Assembly (NCBI GenBank): GCA_037179385.1
Contig: CM074195.1
Span: forward strand, 29,344,222-29,408,221
DNA length: 64,000 bases
DNA from: Holothuria scabra
Lineage: Eukaryota; Echinodermata; Holothuroidea; Aspidochirotida; Holothuriidae
Reading direction: 5' to 3'
This document shows, piece by piece, positions 46,316 through 58,002 of the stretch. The number at the start of each line of letters is the position of its first letter. Position 1 is the stretch's first letter. A program made the position numbers and the translations under genes. A model generated the notes under the pieces. It was not told where the DNA came from, searched no databases, and saw only the letters and a program-made list of their open reading frames with translations.

Positions 46316-48445
46316 CCCTGATTTCCTTGCAGAATCTGAGGGTTTGAAACCGATTTAACTAGCTGCTCGCATTTGTCTAAAGGAAGCACGCCACCAGTTC
46401 GGCTCCATTGACTTACACACTATTTTCCCTTAATCGCACGCCCCCTACAACCGTGTCGAAATTCACACTTACCGAAGCTGCCCCTCAAATAAAAATCAAT
46501 GGGTTGGCCAATCATGTCATCACAAATTAACCATATAGCATGACTCTTAAAGGACGCTCATTGAGTTGATATCGATAACTTAATGAGAGTCTCAAAGGGT
46601 CACTACCACCACGTAGCATTGCTTATAGTTAGCATAAAAAGTCAAGTTTCAAGTTCAAAAGTCACAGAAAACGTTAAAAGGTTGAATTTTCTAGCGTCCT
46701 GACTTGTAACGGTTTTGTACATAAGTTGAAAAAGTGTCTTGTCACGAATTTTTGAAAACCAACTTGAACCATTAAGTACCCCCTCATAAAACAGTTATTT
46801 GTACGTAGGATAAGGGGATTGTCTAAGATTGACCATTTGTCATTGGTAATGGTATGTGAAGGTAAAACTTAACAGGTTTGGAAAAATTTGTTGAATTTCA
46901 TGAACCAACTCAATAAGCCGCTTTAACTTTTAAGCTTCGAGGGGAATTTTACAAGCTGCACAAACGTACCACCCCTATTAATTCTCAAGGTGACGGAAAT
47001 CACTTTTTCACATCCATTACTGAAATGGTCTAAACCCAATTTAGCACACACAGTACAAATTTCATCTCATCTTCCATCCCTTTCACATCCACGAAAAATA
47101 AGAGCAACTGGTTCTCTAACATGAGTAACTTACTCTTAAAGAGGACGTAAACTCAGTTGACGGTGTACTTTAGGACTATTTTTTCCAGCAAGGTTGTTCT
47201 GTTAGTAGTGTGTAAATAAATAGAGTTTGCAACGTTTAGCCCGTTTTAATCAGTTTTCTGAATCTATGAATTCCGGGATAACTGCTATTCATGGGAAACA
47301 AAACGCAGTCCTTCAAAAGATGTTATTGCTGTTTTTCAATGATTCTCTTGTCAAAATTTCGAGATTTTACAGTTGCTTTTCCTTTTCTTTCTTTTTCTTC
47401 CTTCTTCTAGACTTCTTTGAGTTTAATTTTTTTCTTTTCTTGTTTTCTTGAAGAGGCTTTATTTGGTTTAAACATTAACTGTTTTAAACGTCTAATTCAT
47501 GCTATTGGACGTTATTGCAAATGACCTACATGATAATAATGCCGAGCAGCGTTACCCACCCTTTCACAAAGTCTTTTCGGGTTGAGATTAAAAATACTTG
47601 TTTTAATATCGATACATTTTGAGACGAAGTCGAGTCAAAAGTGCAAGTACTTATCAGTCGATACGAAAGGTCTAATGTGAAGCCATGCTCCTGATTTTAT
47701 TGAGACCAAATAAATTGTAACGTTTTATACTCCCCAAAGCAACTCTTGGTTTTGGTGGAACACTTTACGCGTGCAATTGTTGGAATATGAGTTATATCTA
47801 TTTCTTACACCAGTATATCACCACTGGGAGGGGGGGGGGGGGTAAGAACCACTTTTGCAAAATGTTGCCAACAGGATTTGGTATTTTGTCAAAAAAATAT
47901 AAAATAATGATTCCGGTTGGTCTAGATAACGTATCTCTGCTGTCAAAATGTTTTTTTTTTTTCAGTTAAAGCGTTTTTGGAAAAACTACGCGCTTTTGAA
48001 GCTTGCCACTCCGGCCACAAAATTGACTTACACATTGAAATAACTTTTCTTCGATACTTTTGCAATCGTTCCTGCTGTTTCAATTAACAGCTTTTTCGAG
48101 GTACCCTCACATGAAAGCTGAAAAGTTGTTTCATCATGGCATTACAAATTTACCATGCCAGTGACATTTAAGATTTTTAGCTAGAAGGGGTTCATTTTTT
48201 ACAGCGTACGCCCACTCCTAGTTCTCTTAATTCATCAAAACAAAAAAACTTTGTGATATATTTTAAAAATAGTCAAAAACACCTTCAATACACCAAAATT
48301 TTTTAACATATTCACTTTGATATGTTTTCTCTGAGATTCTTTGACCCACAGAGCGGGTTATTACGACAAACTTTGCCCTAAACCAGATTTTAAAATACTA
48401 CTTTAACATTCCTAATGGGAACTAAGGTTAAGATAGATAGTTAGA
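46316..48445. other. No recognisable gene
   Basis: AT-rich, with a pyrimidine-rich patch at 47375-47450 and poly-G at 47829-47842. No repeat family or exon identified. Confidence 0.35.
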
Positions 48446-48612
48446 GTTTTAAGGCCCAATTTCCAACGTATTGGTTCAAGTCGGGTCCGCCACGGCCTTT
48501 TTCCAGTTGTGGCTCACTGGTTTGTTTTCCCTACTCCATTGCTAAATGCGGAGCATCACGCACAACGGCAGTAGGTTCCATTTTTGGTTTTAGGGAAAAC
48601 CTATGGACTCAT
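48446..48612 (-). mobile_element. SINE copy, minus strand
   Basis: Minus-strand CAAACCAGTGAGCCACAACT and TTGAACCAATACGTTGG identify the family. No head seen. Confidence 0.75.
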
Positions 48613-49009
48613 GCAGACAAGACTTTTGCAAAACATGTGAAGGATCGTGCATTTTAGTGTTGACGTATACTATGGCTCATCGAATTTCTTAACATTGGTG
48701 CACAAATACTTCGAAACTGCAAAATTGTTCACTATCTGGAGCAATACCCGGCTTTATCGAAAACTGGTTTTGATGAATCAGTCAGACGAGACCATTTATG
48801 TGCTCTGTTTCTACAAAATAGTATTGTTTGCAATTAAAGGAAAAAACGAACACTTTGTAGTCTGTTTGATTCGCTTTATACATTTTATTATAACAGAGTT
48901 TTACGCCATAGTTCAAACTTTGAGGGACAGCAACTTTTGCCGAGAGAAACATTTTTACCTCCTTTCTAACCTTCATTGGGCATTTAGTTACGTAATAGCA
49001 CAGACTTCC

Positions 49010-49375
49010 TATACATGGACAGAGCATACTGCACAGTAGATTGTCGCCACCGTACGTGTGAGAAAAAGCGCACCAAGATGGTTGTCTGCTATGGTTTTGT
49101 ATGAAAGTCTGGACTTGTTCAAGTCAGCTACAGATTTTGCAAGAAAGTTGAAATATTTTTGAAGTATATCATGGTAAGGACAAAATCACTTCACGTTTCG
49201 CAGGAATATGATATCGCTTCCCATTCAAGTTTAACTTTTGTTGTAAATATTACAAAGTCGTCGTCAAATCAGGCCATTAATAGCTTTACGGCGGCCATCT
49301 TGGTGAGCCTTTTTCCCAGTCGGTGGCGACCATCTACGGACAGGACATACACGTTACGTGCTCTGTCCATGTATA
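49010..49375. mobile_element. ATACATGGACAGAGCA element, uninterrupted
   Basis: TIRs start ATACATGGACAGAGCA, and similarity continues, with gaps, for ~95 bp through GTCGCCACCG and CACCAAGATGG. The inner part of the TIR carries GGCGGCCATCTTGG, close to a YY1 site. TA flanks both ends. Confidence 0.8.
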
Positions 49376-50127
49376 TAAGTCCGTGCGTAATAGGTATCGA
49401 GTTTCAAATGAGATTTAGAACGTATGGAAGCCGAAAGAAAGCTTACAGAAAAAGGCATATGCGTTAGCACTTTGGGGGAAGGCATCATTCCCTCAGCAGT
49501 TATTTAAAGACCTTCTGGTGGCTTTTCACCGGGGTTTTGAAAAAAAAAATGCCACACCGTTTCCTTTAACCCCTGTCGCAATTCCTTTTCCTTACTCAAG
49601 ATATCTCATTTTAAACTGTTAAAGGTTGGTAAATTTTGTTAAAAAATATCGCTGCTTTGCAACAAAGCCACAAAATTTATGTAATGTGGGCAGATTGTCT
49701 CTGATTCCTTTTGTTTTTCCTTATAAGTTAAAGTCCCTTTGTCCTTGAAATTTTATACTGTGGGAATGTTTAAATATCGCTGCCTGTAGATCAAGCATTA
49801 CCCTTCACCATACGTAGGGTACAATCACCACTGTTGGGAGTTAATATTTCCTGCAGTGGCATCAATATTATAAATAATCAGTGAACATAATGTCAAATTA
49901 ATGAGTCGCGGTGACATCGCAGATTTACAAGATGCACCAAATCAAAAGAAAAAGTTGCATTACTTTATAAATTTGTATCTTCCGAACGCTTTATGCTATT
50001 GAGATGAATTTTTCGCCTCATAAAAGAGAAAATTTTTCTGCATATCTTGAAGTTGATGAATTTTGTCTCCGGAATAGACCTTAAATTACCCTTTCGGGAA
50101 ACGTTTCACAATTCGGTTTTTATTAGA
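49376..50127. other. No recognisable feature
   Basis: Unassigned AT-rich sequence. Confidence 0.3.
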
Positions 50128-50248
50128 GTCTTTGGTATAACTCGACCTGGGAATAAAGCCCGGGCCTTCCGCACGAGAGGCGAATGCTCTTACCCTTAGA
50201 GCAGGGTGGCGGATACTCTTACCGTTAGACCAAACAAGTCACCGCACT
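50128..50248 (-). mobile_element. SINE tRNA-like head, minus strand
   Basis: The minus strand has TGGTCTAACGGTAAGAGTAT and, duplicated, TCTAAGGGTAAGAGCATTCG, then GGCCCGGGCTTTATTCCCAG and the family's GGTCGAGTTATACCAAAGAC. The A-box region is present twice. The body downstream is missing. This shows how the headless copies elsewhere began. Confidence 0.65.
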
Positions 50249-50439
50249 GGGTCGGTTGTTTTGTAAATTAGATATTGATGCACACTAGATGAAGTCTCGC
50301 TGGTTCCAAATAAGGAGACAACTAAAGCATCATTTTGAAGATAAAATTGTCTTAGAAGCCGGTGTGCATCTACCAGTCTATCAGTCAATGGGTTTCGGAT
50401 AAAAAGGGCGTGGTAAAGTCCAGGTCACTCTATCGATAT

Positions 50440-50720
50440 CGGATCAAATTTCGCTCCGATTTTTCTCAGTTTTACTTCATATCTCTTTCATATTTGGTCA
50501 AAAAGAAACAAAAAATTTGCCATCCTGTTTAAATATATGATTTGTGTCGTGGGGCCAGGGAGTTGCCCTGAAAACTCCCTGGTGGGACTACGAAAATCTA
50601 AGTTATACTAATTATTCCGTGACGTCACATCCGCAGACAGCTTTTATCGGATATGCGTATAGTCCCATAAAAGCTGTTTGTCAAAATCCGTTCCGATATC
50701 GTTGTAGTGAGACCTGGTAT
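50440..50720. repeat. Dispersed repeat with 10-bp-arm hairpin
   Basis: Related to 30945-31100. Contains CCAGGGAGTT gccctgaa AACTCCCTGG (50555-50582); nearly the same hairpin loop text occurs at 35961-35986. Confidence 0.55.
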
Positions 50721-50774
50721 ACATGAACATGAGCTTCACTACAGAGGGTTGTTGAGCCAAGTTATCGTAGCCTA

Positions 50775-50992
50775 TAGAGGCTTTTCACATGACGTCATAA
50801 TACTCTCCGGCGGCCGTGTTGGAGTACATGTTACTACGTAGTAAACCACACTGGGAGCGCTTGCTCGTTGAATGTGTACACGCCGTGCATACCACAATGC
50901 ACTCTGTGCAGTGCGTTCGGCACAAAGCCACGTGTATTTGGCATGAATGTCCTCCAGCATGGCCGTTCTGTGACGTAATTGCAAAGCCTCTA
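50775..50992. mobile_element. CRE-bearing MITE, copy at 50.8 kb
   Basis: TAGAGGCTTTTCACATGACG...TTGCAAAGCCTCTA with TA on both outer sides. TGACGTCA, CACGTG and CCAGCATGGCCG are intact. 218 bp. Confidence 0.85.
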
Positions 50993-51430
50993 TAGTAAAT
51001 TGAAATTACCGTAGATAGCCAACTCAGTTAACCCAGTAGCTTGGATGTACTTGACGAGAACTTTTTCGAGGCAGTTTGAAGCACACCAGTTATAAAGACA
51101 TATAAAAAAAGTAAGAAGTTTCTCGGGCAAATACACTGCTCAATGTCGAATAGCCCGTCGGGCAAGTCGGGCTAGGAAAGTCTCCATATAAAGGCATGAA
51201 ATGTGCAGATAGATACGCTAGCCCCAAATGGACAGGTAACGAAAAAAAAGAAAGGTGGAAGTCTCTCTGAGGCTACTATGACTAAATAATGTCTTTCCCG
51301 CTTCACACTTTTCCTTTTTTCCCTGTCTCTCCGTTTCTTAGTTTCTTCTTTTCTTTGTTTTTGCCTTTTTCAACCGGGTGGATTGAACTGTTTTCCCGGT
51401 CGAACCAGTCAGGGGCACTTTTCCCCCTGC

Positions 51431-52241
51431 CATGGGCGTTCGCAAGGGGGGGGGACAAGTGCAAGGGGGGCACTTGCCCCCCCCCCCCTGGAAAATCAAA
51501 CTTGTGAAAAAAATAATTAAAAATTAAAATAAAAAAAATTAAAAAGAAATCATCAAAATACCTTCACTCACAGCGTCAGTTTTTACTCGTGAAATATGCG
51601 GACATTTGACCAGGGATAGCAAAAGAGAAGATGATGCAGTATGCTGAATAGTGAAATCGTAATTTTGGGACCATCATTCGTGATATCTATTGGAAATTTG
51701 TAATTGTAAAAACTACTGTATGTACTAGCCTGGTTGCCAGGTGTGTAGTGTGCATATGGCATCCGACCATTGATGAATGCGTTGGTCTTGGTTTGGTCCC
51801 GTGCTGATCTCAAGTGGTGACGCGCGGGTGTAACTTGGATATACAAGGTGAATACGGGGGTGGGGGAGGGGGTGTATGCATGGTTCATAATTAGGTAACG
51901 GACATAGGCCTATATAGGCTGTTTGACAGTTGTAAGTTTTATCGTGCATAGGCGTGCGAGGCCGTTACCGAGAGGCAGATTTCCCTTCAACAATTTTTTG
52001 CATTGAAAATTCTAAAAATCTAAAAATTACAGACATGAAATTACTGTTTCAGGGCTGGGTACATGCAGCTTATAACACTCGCCAAGTGTCGTTTCCGGCC
52101 ATCTGGAGGGTTTGTAAGGCCCAAAATTTTCTTGTACGCTCCGCGCCAACTGATGGTGGCGCTCCTCTTAGATAGTGTACACAATTCAATCATCCATGAA
52201 TGATCTTGCCCCCCTTATAAAAATTTCTGCGGACGCCCATG
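51431..52241. mobile_element. Non-autonomous hAT-like element, copy 2
   Basis: Ends CATGGGCGTTCG and CGGACGCCCATG. A perfect 8-bp duplication CCCCCTGC lies at 51423-51430 and 52242-52249. Collinear with copy 1 apart from homopolymer length changes and scattered substitutions. Confidence 0.85.
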
Positions 52242-52249
52242 CCCCCTGC

Positions 52250-54189
52250 TCCCCCGCAGATACGCTACTGAATACGTGAAAACCCAAACCAATCCTTAAG
52301 AATCTCTTGAAGGCGGATGCACAGTTTCTTAAAATTAACCAAAAAACGAAAAAAAAAACGTCATTTCATTGCTAGATTTGGAAATCCAGGTCAAAGTATA
52401 AATTTATGTCTACTGTCACAAGGGGCAAATTGTCTAATGCTCGTTTTCCCACATCCGTCAGCTATCGCTCTTCGGGGAGGAGGGTTGGTAGGGACAAGGA
52501 TCTAGACTCTTGAATTTTTCCATCTAATTATGGAAGATTTGAATTTGTCATCGACGCGTACAGTTTCTTATTTACCCCTACCCCACTGAAAGCCGTTTCG
52601 TTTCACGGAAGAACTGAACCTCGATCGTCTTCACTGCTTCGCCGTGTGCAACGTACAATTTTACAGAGCTCCAAGTTCTCTGATTTGCTCATCCGTCACT
52701 AGTACAGCTGCTGCTAGTTCAGCCATTTGTTTGCCCTTGAGGCGCTTCTGTACGCACTCGTACAGGCTGTACATATATTTGGTATTTGGCGATGGAGCGG
52801 CATGCAGTACTAGTTACTACTATACTAACTTCATATCAAGCGGAGTTCACGTTGCTGGACCATAAGTCATAGAAACTTGAAAATCTTTTAATAGCTCTAG
52901 ATCTACGAATTCGGGGACTAAACAAAAACATAACCTGGTGGACGTGATCATAATTGTCTTGAAATAGTTTGGGGTAGGCCCAGCAGTTATCTTTATCGAC
53001 TTTTTGGAGGAACGGAAATTACATGACGTACGTTAGGCCAACATCACATGAAGTTTATGAAGAACAGTGCTGGCAAAGTATTTGGTACGTTGAACTTTTG
53101 TAATTGGCTGAATTGACAACGTAAAGCCTATCGTTAATGTTAATGGTGGGCCCATGCAGCTTGGTTGACAAGAGCGTAGCCGGTGGACGTACGTGTACAG
53201 GCCCCTACAGTAGCTAGGGCCTAGGCCTAACCATACTCAAGTAACTGTATCGTAGGTTAGCCTAGGCTAAGTTTAACTTTTGTGGTTGTGTTTTGTAGAA
53301 AAGTAACTTCGACTAGGCCGTTTGAGATGTTTTTTGATGCAGGGATTCTGAGTCAAGTCCACCATCCAGCCAAATGACTTTTGTCCTCAACAAATGCAAC
53401 ACATTTACTTGGTGGGCCTAAGCAGGGATTCTGCCAGAAATGCAAAAGAGGGGAAAGGGGTGGGGTGGGGGATGTTTTGATTCTGCCCTAGGCCGGGCCT
53501 AGATTGAAGTTATCATTGAGTGGGTTCAGGGGGACTAAAATAAGCTTCAAGGCCCTTTTGAAGGGTTCTTAAGGCCATTTGTGAAAGGCCATGTTGTTGA
53601 AAAATTTTCCTCTCCTTAAAAAAAGAAACCAATAGATTGGCAGTTTTATAATTTTTATTGAAATTAAAAGGGGGGATTTTACCCACCTTCCATCAGAAAC
53701 TCTTGTTAAGGGAGGAGGGACAAATCCCCCTTTTCCCCTCTGCCAGAAACACTGCTAAGCCTGCATTTCTGATGCTCTCATCCTTTTTCCCACAATATCC
53801 TGATGATGTAGGCCTTGGCTTTAATTACATGATAAAGAAGGCATTGGCAGCTTGCGAAGGGTCTTATCATCCTCTGCAGTCAGTACCCAGCAGCTAATGA
53901 TGCACTTATTGACATGTCTCACATCTTAGAAATTGCTACCAGACCTCAGGGCCCAGGCCTATTTTCATTTCTTTCATAAAACATTTAAAAAAAAAAAGAA
54001 GTACAAGTTGTAATGATTGGAGATCTGTATACTACAGTTTCAGTAGGCCTAATGTTAGTTTTGTTTAAAACCTAAAATCCTAAAAAGTATATAGTGGGAA
54101 GAAATCATGAATATAACAAAGTTACTATTATATTGGAAATTACTGGAAATCCATATTCAATGTGAATCTGTTGGAACAGCAGTCAGGAC
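52250..54189. other. No recognisable gene
   Basis: Contains GGCCTAGGCCTA-type words near 53215 and a 79-codon plus-strand ORF (53658-53897; ends CEGSYHPLQSVPSS) that I cannot assign. No repeat ends seen. Confidence 0.35.
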
Positions 54190-54194
54190 CAGGC
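54190..54194. repeat. Left 5-bp target duplication (CAGGC) of the BEL element
   Basis: Identical to 61531-61535. Confidence 0.85.
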
Positions 54195-54979
54195 TGTAAC
54201 TGACTAGCAGTTGAATAATCAAAAGTCGGACGAATTTACTGGCTGGTTCTCTTTATTTTCTCTCTTGGTATCTTTCTTCATTTTACCATGCCGTAAATTA
54301 CTGAAATAGAAAACGAAAATGGCTTAAAATAACCAGATCATAACGAAGACTTGATATCCAAACTTGATAGTAACATTTACGTCTTTCAACGAAACGTTCC
54401 GGAATAGCGCCCTCATTCAAACAAACAAGCATCCCGGACCACCCTAGCAACTGTTGCTATGATCGTACAAATGATAACCTCATGCCTCCAAAGCCTCGTT
54501 AAGCTAGCACATTCTAATGGTGCAATAACATCTCCCTGGCTCGAAAATTGCATTCTTCATAACAACTAGACTATATGCTACAATGAAATATATTTAAGGA
54601 AAAAGAATTACTTCGTTAATTCGCCTTTATGGTTAATGCTTAGAGTGAACCCTAAGCTTACCTCAAGGTAAAATTAGTTAGGCCTAGGTTCCCATAACGT
54701 TAGGGCTAACCCAAACACGCTGCTCCTGACATAACAACAAAGATCATTAATTACTACGGAAACATCGCATAGGCTCCTCCTCTCAGTGACATCACCTTAA
54801 ACTTCAAGCTTATACAACAAAACTCCTACCATTCCTCCTTCATTAACCCTTTGATTCATCGGAGATATCTATTAGCGAAGGTTCACACGTTTTCGATAAA
54901 CACTGGTATCTAGCTTCGTCATAAGGAGTCACGAATTGGTGGCGCTATTAAGCTTAACTTACTGAATCAATTCAGTACA
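54195..54979 (-). repeat. 3' LTR of the BEL element (785 bp)
   Basis: TG...CA termini on the element strand. Differs from the other LTR by four 1-2 bp indels and, by eye, no substitution. Confidence 0.93.
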
Positions 54980-54995
54980 TGGCTCCCTTAAATTT
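54980..54995 (-). other. Probable polypurine tract
   Basis: Directly upstream of the 3' LTR the element strand reads TTTAAGGGAGCCA; AAGGGAG is the likely plus-strand primer. Confidence 0.5.
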
Positions 54996-55426
54996 CTAAA
55001 GAAAATTTACAATCTATGCAAACACAACCTATTCCACTACAGTCTGAAATTCCACTGCTCCTTTCAAACATTGTAAGCACAGTTCAAAAAAGGAAAGGTG
55101 CAAATAAATTTTCAAACTACTTAACTTGTACCTACAATGCACACAATGCAAATCAACTGAATACTATGGCTCCTTGGCGGGGATGACCCCGTATAAACTA
55201 AAAAGTCCCAAACAGGATACAGGTTACTTAAGAAATAGTTATCAACCCTTAAATGAATCAATGCCTCAAAACACATAATCATAAATCAAATAAAGTGGCT
55301 ATCATTGGAGTAGACTATCCTCAGCCACTGAGCATTATTCTGGCTCACCAAAGTAACATCTTCAAAACACATTGCTGTCTGCAGATTTAAATTTAATACT
55401 TCGTAAAGGATCTATCAACCTTGTAA

Positions 55427-56833
55427 CTAGTCCTCTTCAGGAATCAGAACAACAATTTTGCTGATCGGCCTGTCTAAACTTATCATTCTCCTACCGACAA
55501 AAAGTGTAACAGATCTAACCAGTCCATCATCACTTGACTTCACATTGGTTACTCTAGCTAGCTCCCACTGATTCCTTGGTAATTTTTCGTCACAGAGTAG
55601 GACTATGTCCCCGACAGCCACATTCCTTTTAACCTTGCACCATTTCTGCCTTTGCTGTAGGCTAGCAACATATTCCTTCCTCCATCTGCACCAGAACATT
55701 TCACTCACATGTTGTACCCGTCTCCAGAGTTTCTGACTGAACTTTCCATCTCGTTGGAAGTTACCGGGAGGAGGATAAACGGTACTCATTTTCAGAGTCA
55801 AAAGATGGGATGGAGTGAGAGGCTCTAATGAAACATCTGAAGTTGCACACAAAGGCCTACTGTTTATAGTAGCCTCTACTTCTGCCATAAATGTAGTCAA
55901 CATCTCATCAGTAAGTTGAGCCTTGTGCTGAAACAGCATACTGTCAAGTATACTTCTTGCTGTTCGTATCATGCGCTCCCAGATGCCACCATGATGACTG
56001 GCAGATGGAGGATTGAATATCCAGCTGCAATTGTAGAGTGTTGCCCTAGAAGTTATTTCTTCTGTTCGCATCTCCTTCATTGCCTCCTTGAGCTCTCTTG
56101 AAGCCCCAATGAAGTTACTGCCCTGGTCTGATCTTATCTGACGTATTGGACCCCTTCTGCAAAGAAATCTTCGGAATGCATTCATGAAAGAATCCGTTGA
56201 CAGCGAGTGAGCAATTTCTATATGTACACCTCTTGACACCAAGCAAGTGAACAGCACCCCATATCGTTTTTCTTGCTTCCTACCACTTTTTATGATAATG
56301 GGACCAAATACATCAGCACCACAGTATGAAAATGGTGGGGCAGGTTCAACCCTATCTGCAGGTAAGTCTGCCATTTTCTGAATTTCGGGACACCTTCTAA
56401 GTCTTCTACATATTATGCAATTGTATATATATCTAGCCACTGCCTTCACGCCTCCCAATATCCAAAAGCCGGCACATCGGATTGCATTAAGAGTAATTCC
56501 ACGGCCTTGATGATGGGATAGCTGATGAAAGTGTCTTACGATCAATCTTGTTAATTCCCCTTTATTGGGCAATATCACAGGGTGTTTAACTTCTCTCGGC
56601 AACACTGACTTCTTTAGGCGTCCACCAACACGGATCAAATCGTCTTCATCTTTAACGGGATCTAACCTTTCCAGCCTAGTGAGATCCTTGAACTCACTCT
56701 CCTGAAAATTCTTTATGATTACATTCTCAGCCTTCATTAAATCTTCTATGGTTAAAACATTTGCCCTCTTTACTCCCTTCAATTTTTGAACAAAGATCAT
56801 GCATGTGGCTATCACCCGTTTACCTTTGTCCAA
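55427..56833 (-). CDS. pol: BEL/Pao integrase with C-terminal DUF5641-like domain
   Basis: 468 codons. An N-terminal His-His-Cys-Cys zinc-binding region lies at about residues 97-145 (HFHQLSHH ... CIICRR). The catalytic core has D in GADVFGP, D in RSDQGSNF and E in GIWERMIR, the DDE triad that inserts element cDNA into the host genome. The tail from about residue 350 (KLWRRVQHVSEMFWCRW, VGDIVLL) is the domain typical of BEL integrases. It belongs to the same polyprotein as the upstream fragments. The frame is lost near 56838 and again near 56930. Confidence 0.93.
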   Translation of the reverse strand: MDKGKRVIATCMIFVQKLKGVKRANVLTIEDLMKAENVIIKNFQESEFKDLTRLERLDPVKDEDDLIRVGGRLKKSVLPREVKHPVILPNKGELTRLIVRHFHQLSHHQGRGITLNAIRCAGFWILGGVKAVARYIYNCIICRRLRRCPEIQKMADLPADRVEPAPPFSYCGADVFGPIIIKSGRKQEKRYGVLFTCLVSRGVHIEIAHSLSTDSFMNAFRRFLCRRGPIRQIRSDQGSNFIGASRELKEAMKEMRTEEITSRATLYNCSWIFNPPSASHHGGIWERMIRTARSILDSMLFQHKAQLTDEMLTTFMAEVEATINSRPLCATSDVSLEPLTPSHLLTLKMSTVYPPPGNFQRDGKFSQKLWRRVQHVSEMFWCRWRKEYVASLQQRQKWCKVKRNVAVGDIVLLCDEKLPRNQWELARVTNVKSSDDGLVRSVTLFVGRRMISLDRPISKIVVLIPEED

Positions 56834-56924
56834 CTTGAGAACCGTTTTAAGATATCTGGGATGAGCTGCATCTTAGTCTGATTCAGAAAAACTTTAGACT
56901 TTCTTAGTTCAACGTCATCATCAG

Positions 56925-57950
56925 CTATATCTGTGGGAGTGGTTGGTTCAATTTCATAGCAGCTTTGGTTAAGGAACTCTGGTCCGTACACCAGAGACGA
57001 CAGTCCTTCAGTTTGTTCACCTCTAGACCTCTAGAAGCAATATCAGCAGGATTTTGCTCGGTTGGTATGTAATGCCACTGCTCAGGTTTGCTCTGGTCTC
57101 TGATCAGCTGAACTCGATTAGCCACGAAGGTGTGGAAGCGTCTGGCATGGTTATTAATGTAACCTATCACGACTTGACTGTCAGTCCAAAAGTGTTCTGC
57201 CATATTCTCAAACTCCAACTCTTCTCTCAACAGTGTAGCTACCTTCACTGATACCGTCGCAGCAACCAACTCAAGTCTAGGGACAGTAACAGCCTTTAGG
57301 GGTGCAACTCTACACTTACTCATTACAAGTGATACCTTCACTTGCCCCTGGTCATCCACAACTCTCAGGTAGGAACATTGGCCGTACCCTTTCTCACTGC
57401 CATCACAAAAATGATGAAGTTCCACAGCAACTATTTTGCCTTGTGCTGTAGTCATCTGATAACATCTCTCAATGCCAATGTCTTTCAGTAAAAGTAGCTG
57501 TTCTCTCCATGCCCTCCACTGGGCCAGAATCACATCATCTACCGGCTCATCCCAATCACCACCTTTCATGCATACTTTCTGCAGGATCTGTTTTCCCAAC
57601 AACACGAAAGGACCAACCAGTCCCAAAGGATCGAATATAGCACTCACTGTGGACAATATGCCTCTTCTTGTTTCTGGTCTAGTCTTCTGTGCGGAGTCAA
57701 ATGTGAATTTGTCTTCCGAGGCATTCCATAGTATCCCCAGAGTTCTTTCTGTAGGAAGATCACTTAAGTCCAGCTGGTTGAAATCAGAACTAACTGATTC
57801 TCCTGGCAACGCCTTGAGTACTTCTGGTGAATTTGAGAGGAACTTGTGAAGACGGAAACCACCAGTCTTCAACATGCTAGATGTCCTCTGTATAAGACTG
57901 ATTGCATTATCAATGGTCGGCACCGATTTCAGCCCGTCATCAACGTAAAA
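56925..57950 (-). CDS. pol: BEL/Pao RT palm (YVDD), connection and RNase H
   Basis: The open frame begins before the first in-frame start-like codon. The RT catalytic YVDD is at 57936-57947, followed by the A17/Pao-type connection region (GILSTVSAIFDPLGLVGP) and RNase H with acidic residues in HHFCDGSEKGYG, PRLELVAA, FWTDSQVV and NPADIASRG. These make and process element cDNA in cytoplasmic particles. It is continuous in frame with the RT part at 58026-58229 except for two compensating indels near 58012 and 58036. Confidence 0.92.
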   Translation of the reverse strand, partial: FYVDDGLKSVPTIDNAISLIQRTSSMLKTGGFRLHKFLSNSPEVLKALPGESVSSDFNQLDLSDLPTERTLGILWNASEDKFTFDSAQKTRPETRRGILSTVSAIFDPLGLVGPFVLLGKQILQKVCMKGGDWDEPVDDVILAQWRAWREQLLLLKDIGIERCYQMTTAQGKIVAVELHHFCDGSEKGYGQCSYLRVVDDQGQVKVSLVMSKCRVAPLKAVTVPRLELVAATVSVKVATLLREELEFENMAEHFWTDSQVVIGYINNHARRFHTFVANRVQLIRDQSKPEQWHYIPTEQNPADIASRGLEVNKLKDCRLWCTDQSSLTKAAMKLNQPLPQI

Positions 57951-58002
57951 ACCTCTTTGAACAAACTCGGCTGCATCTGAACCAAACTCTTTTGCATTTA
58001 AT

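Noticed and set aside
48647..49039. 130-codon plus-strand ORF as a gene
   Set aside because: Hydrophobic, low-information composition, an antisense ORF of similar quality, and its end runs into the ATACATGG element; no family recognised.
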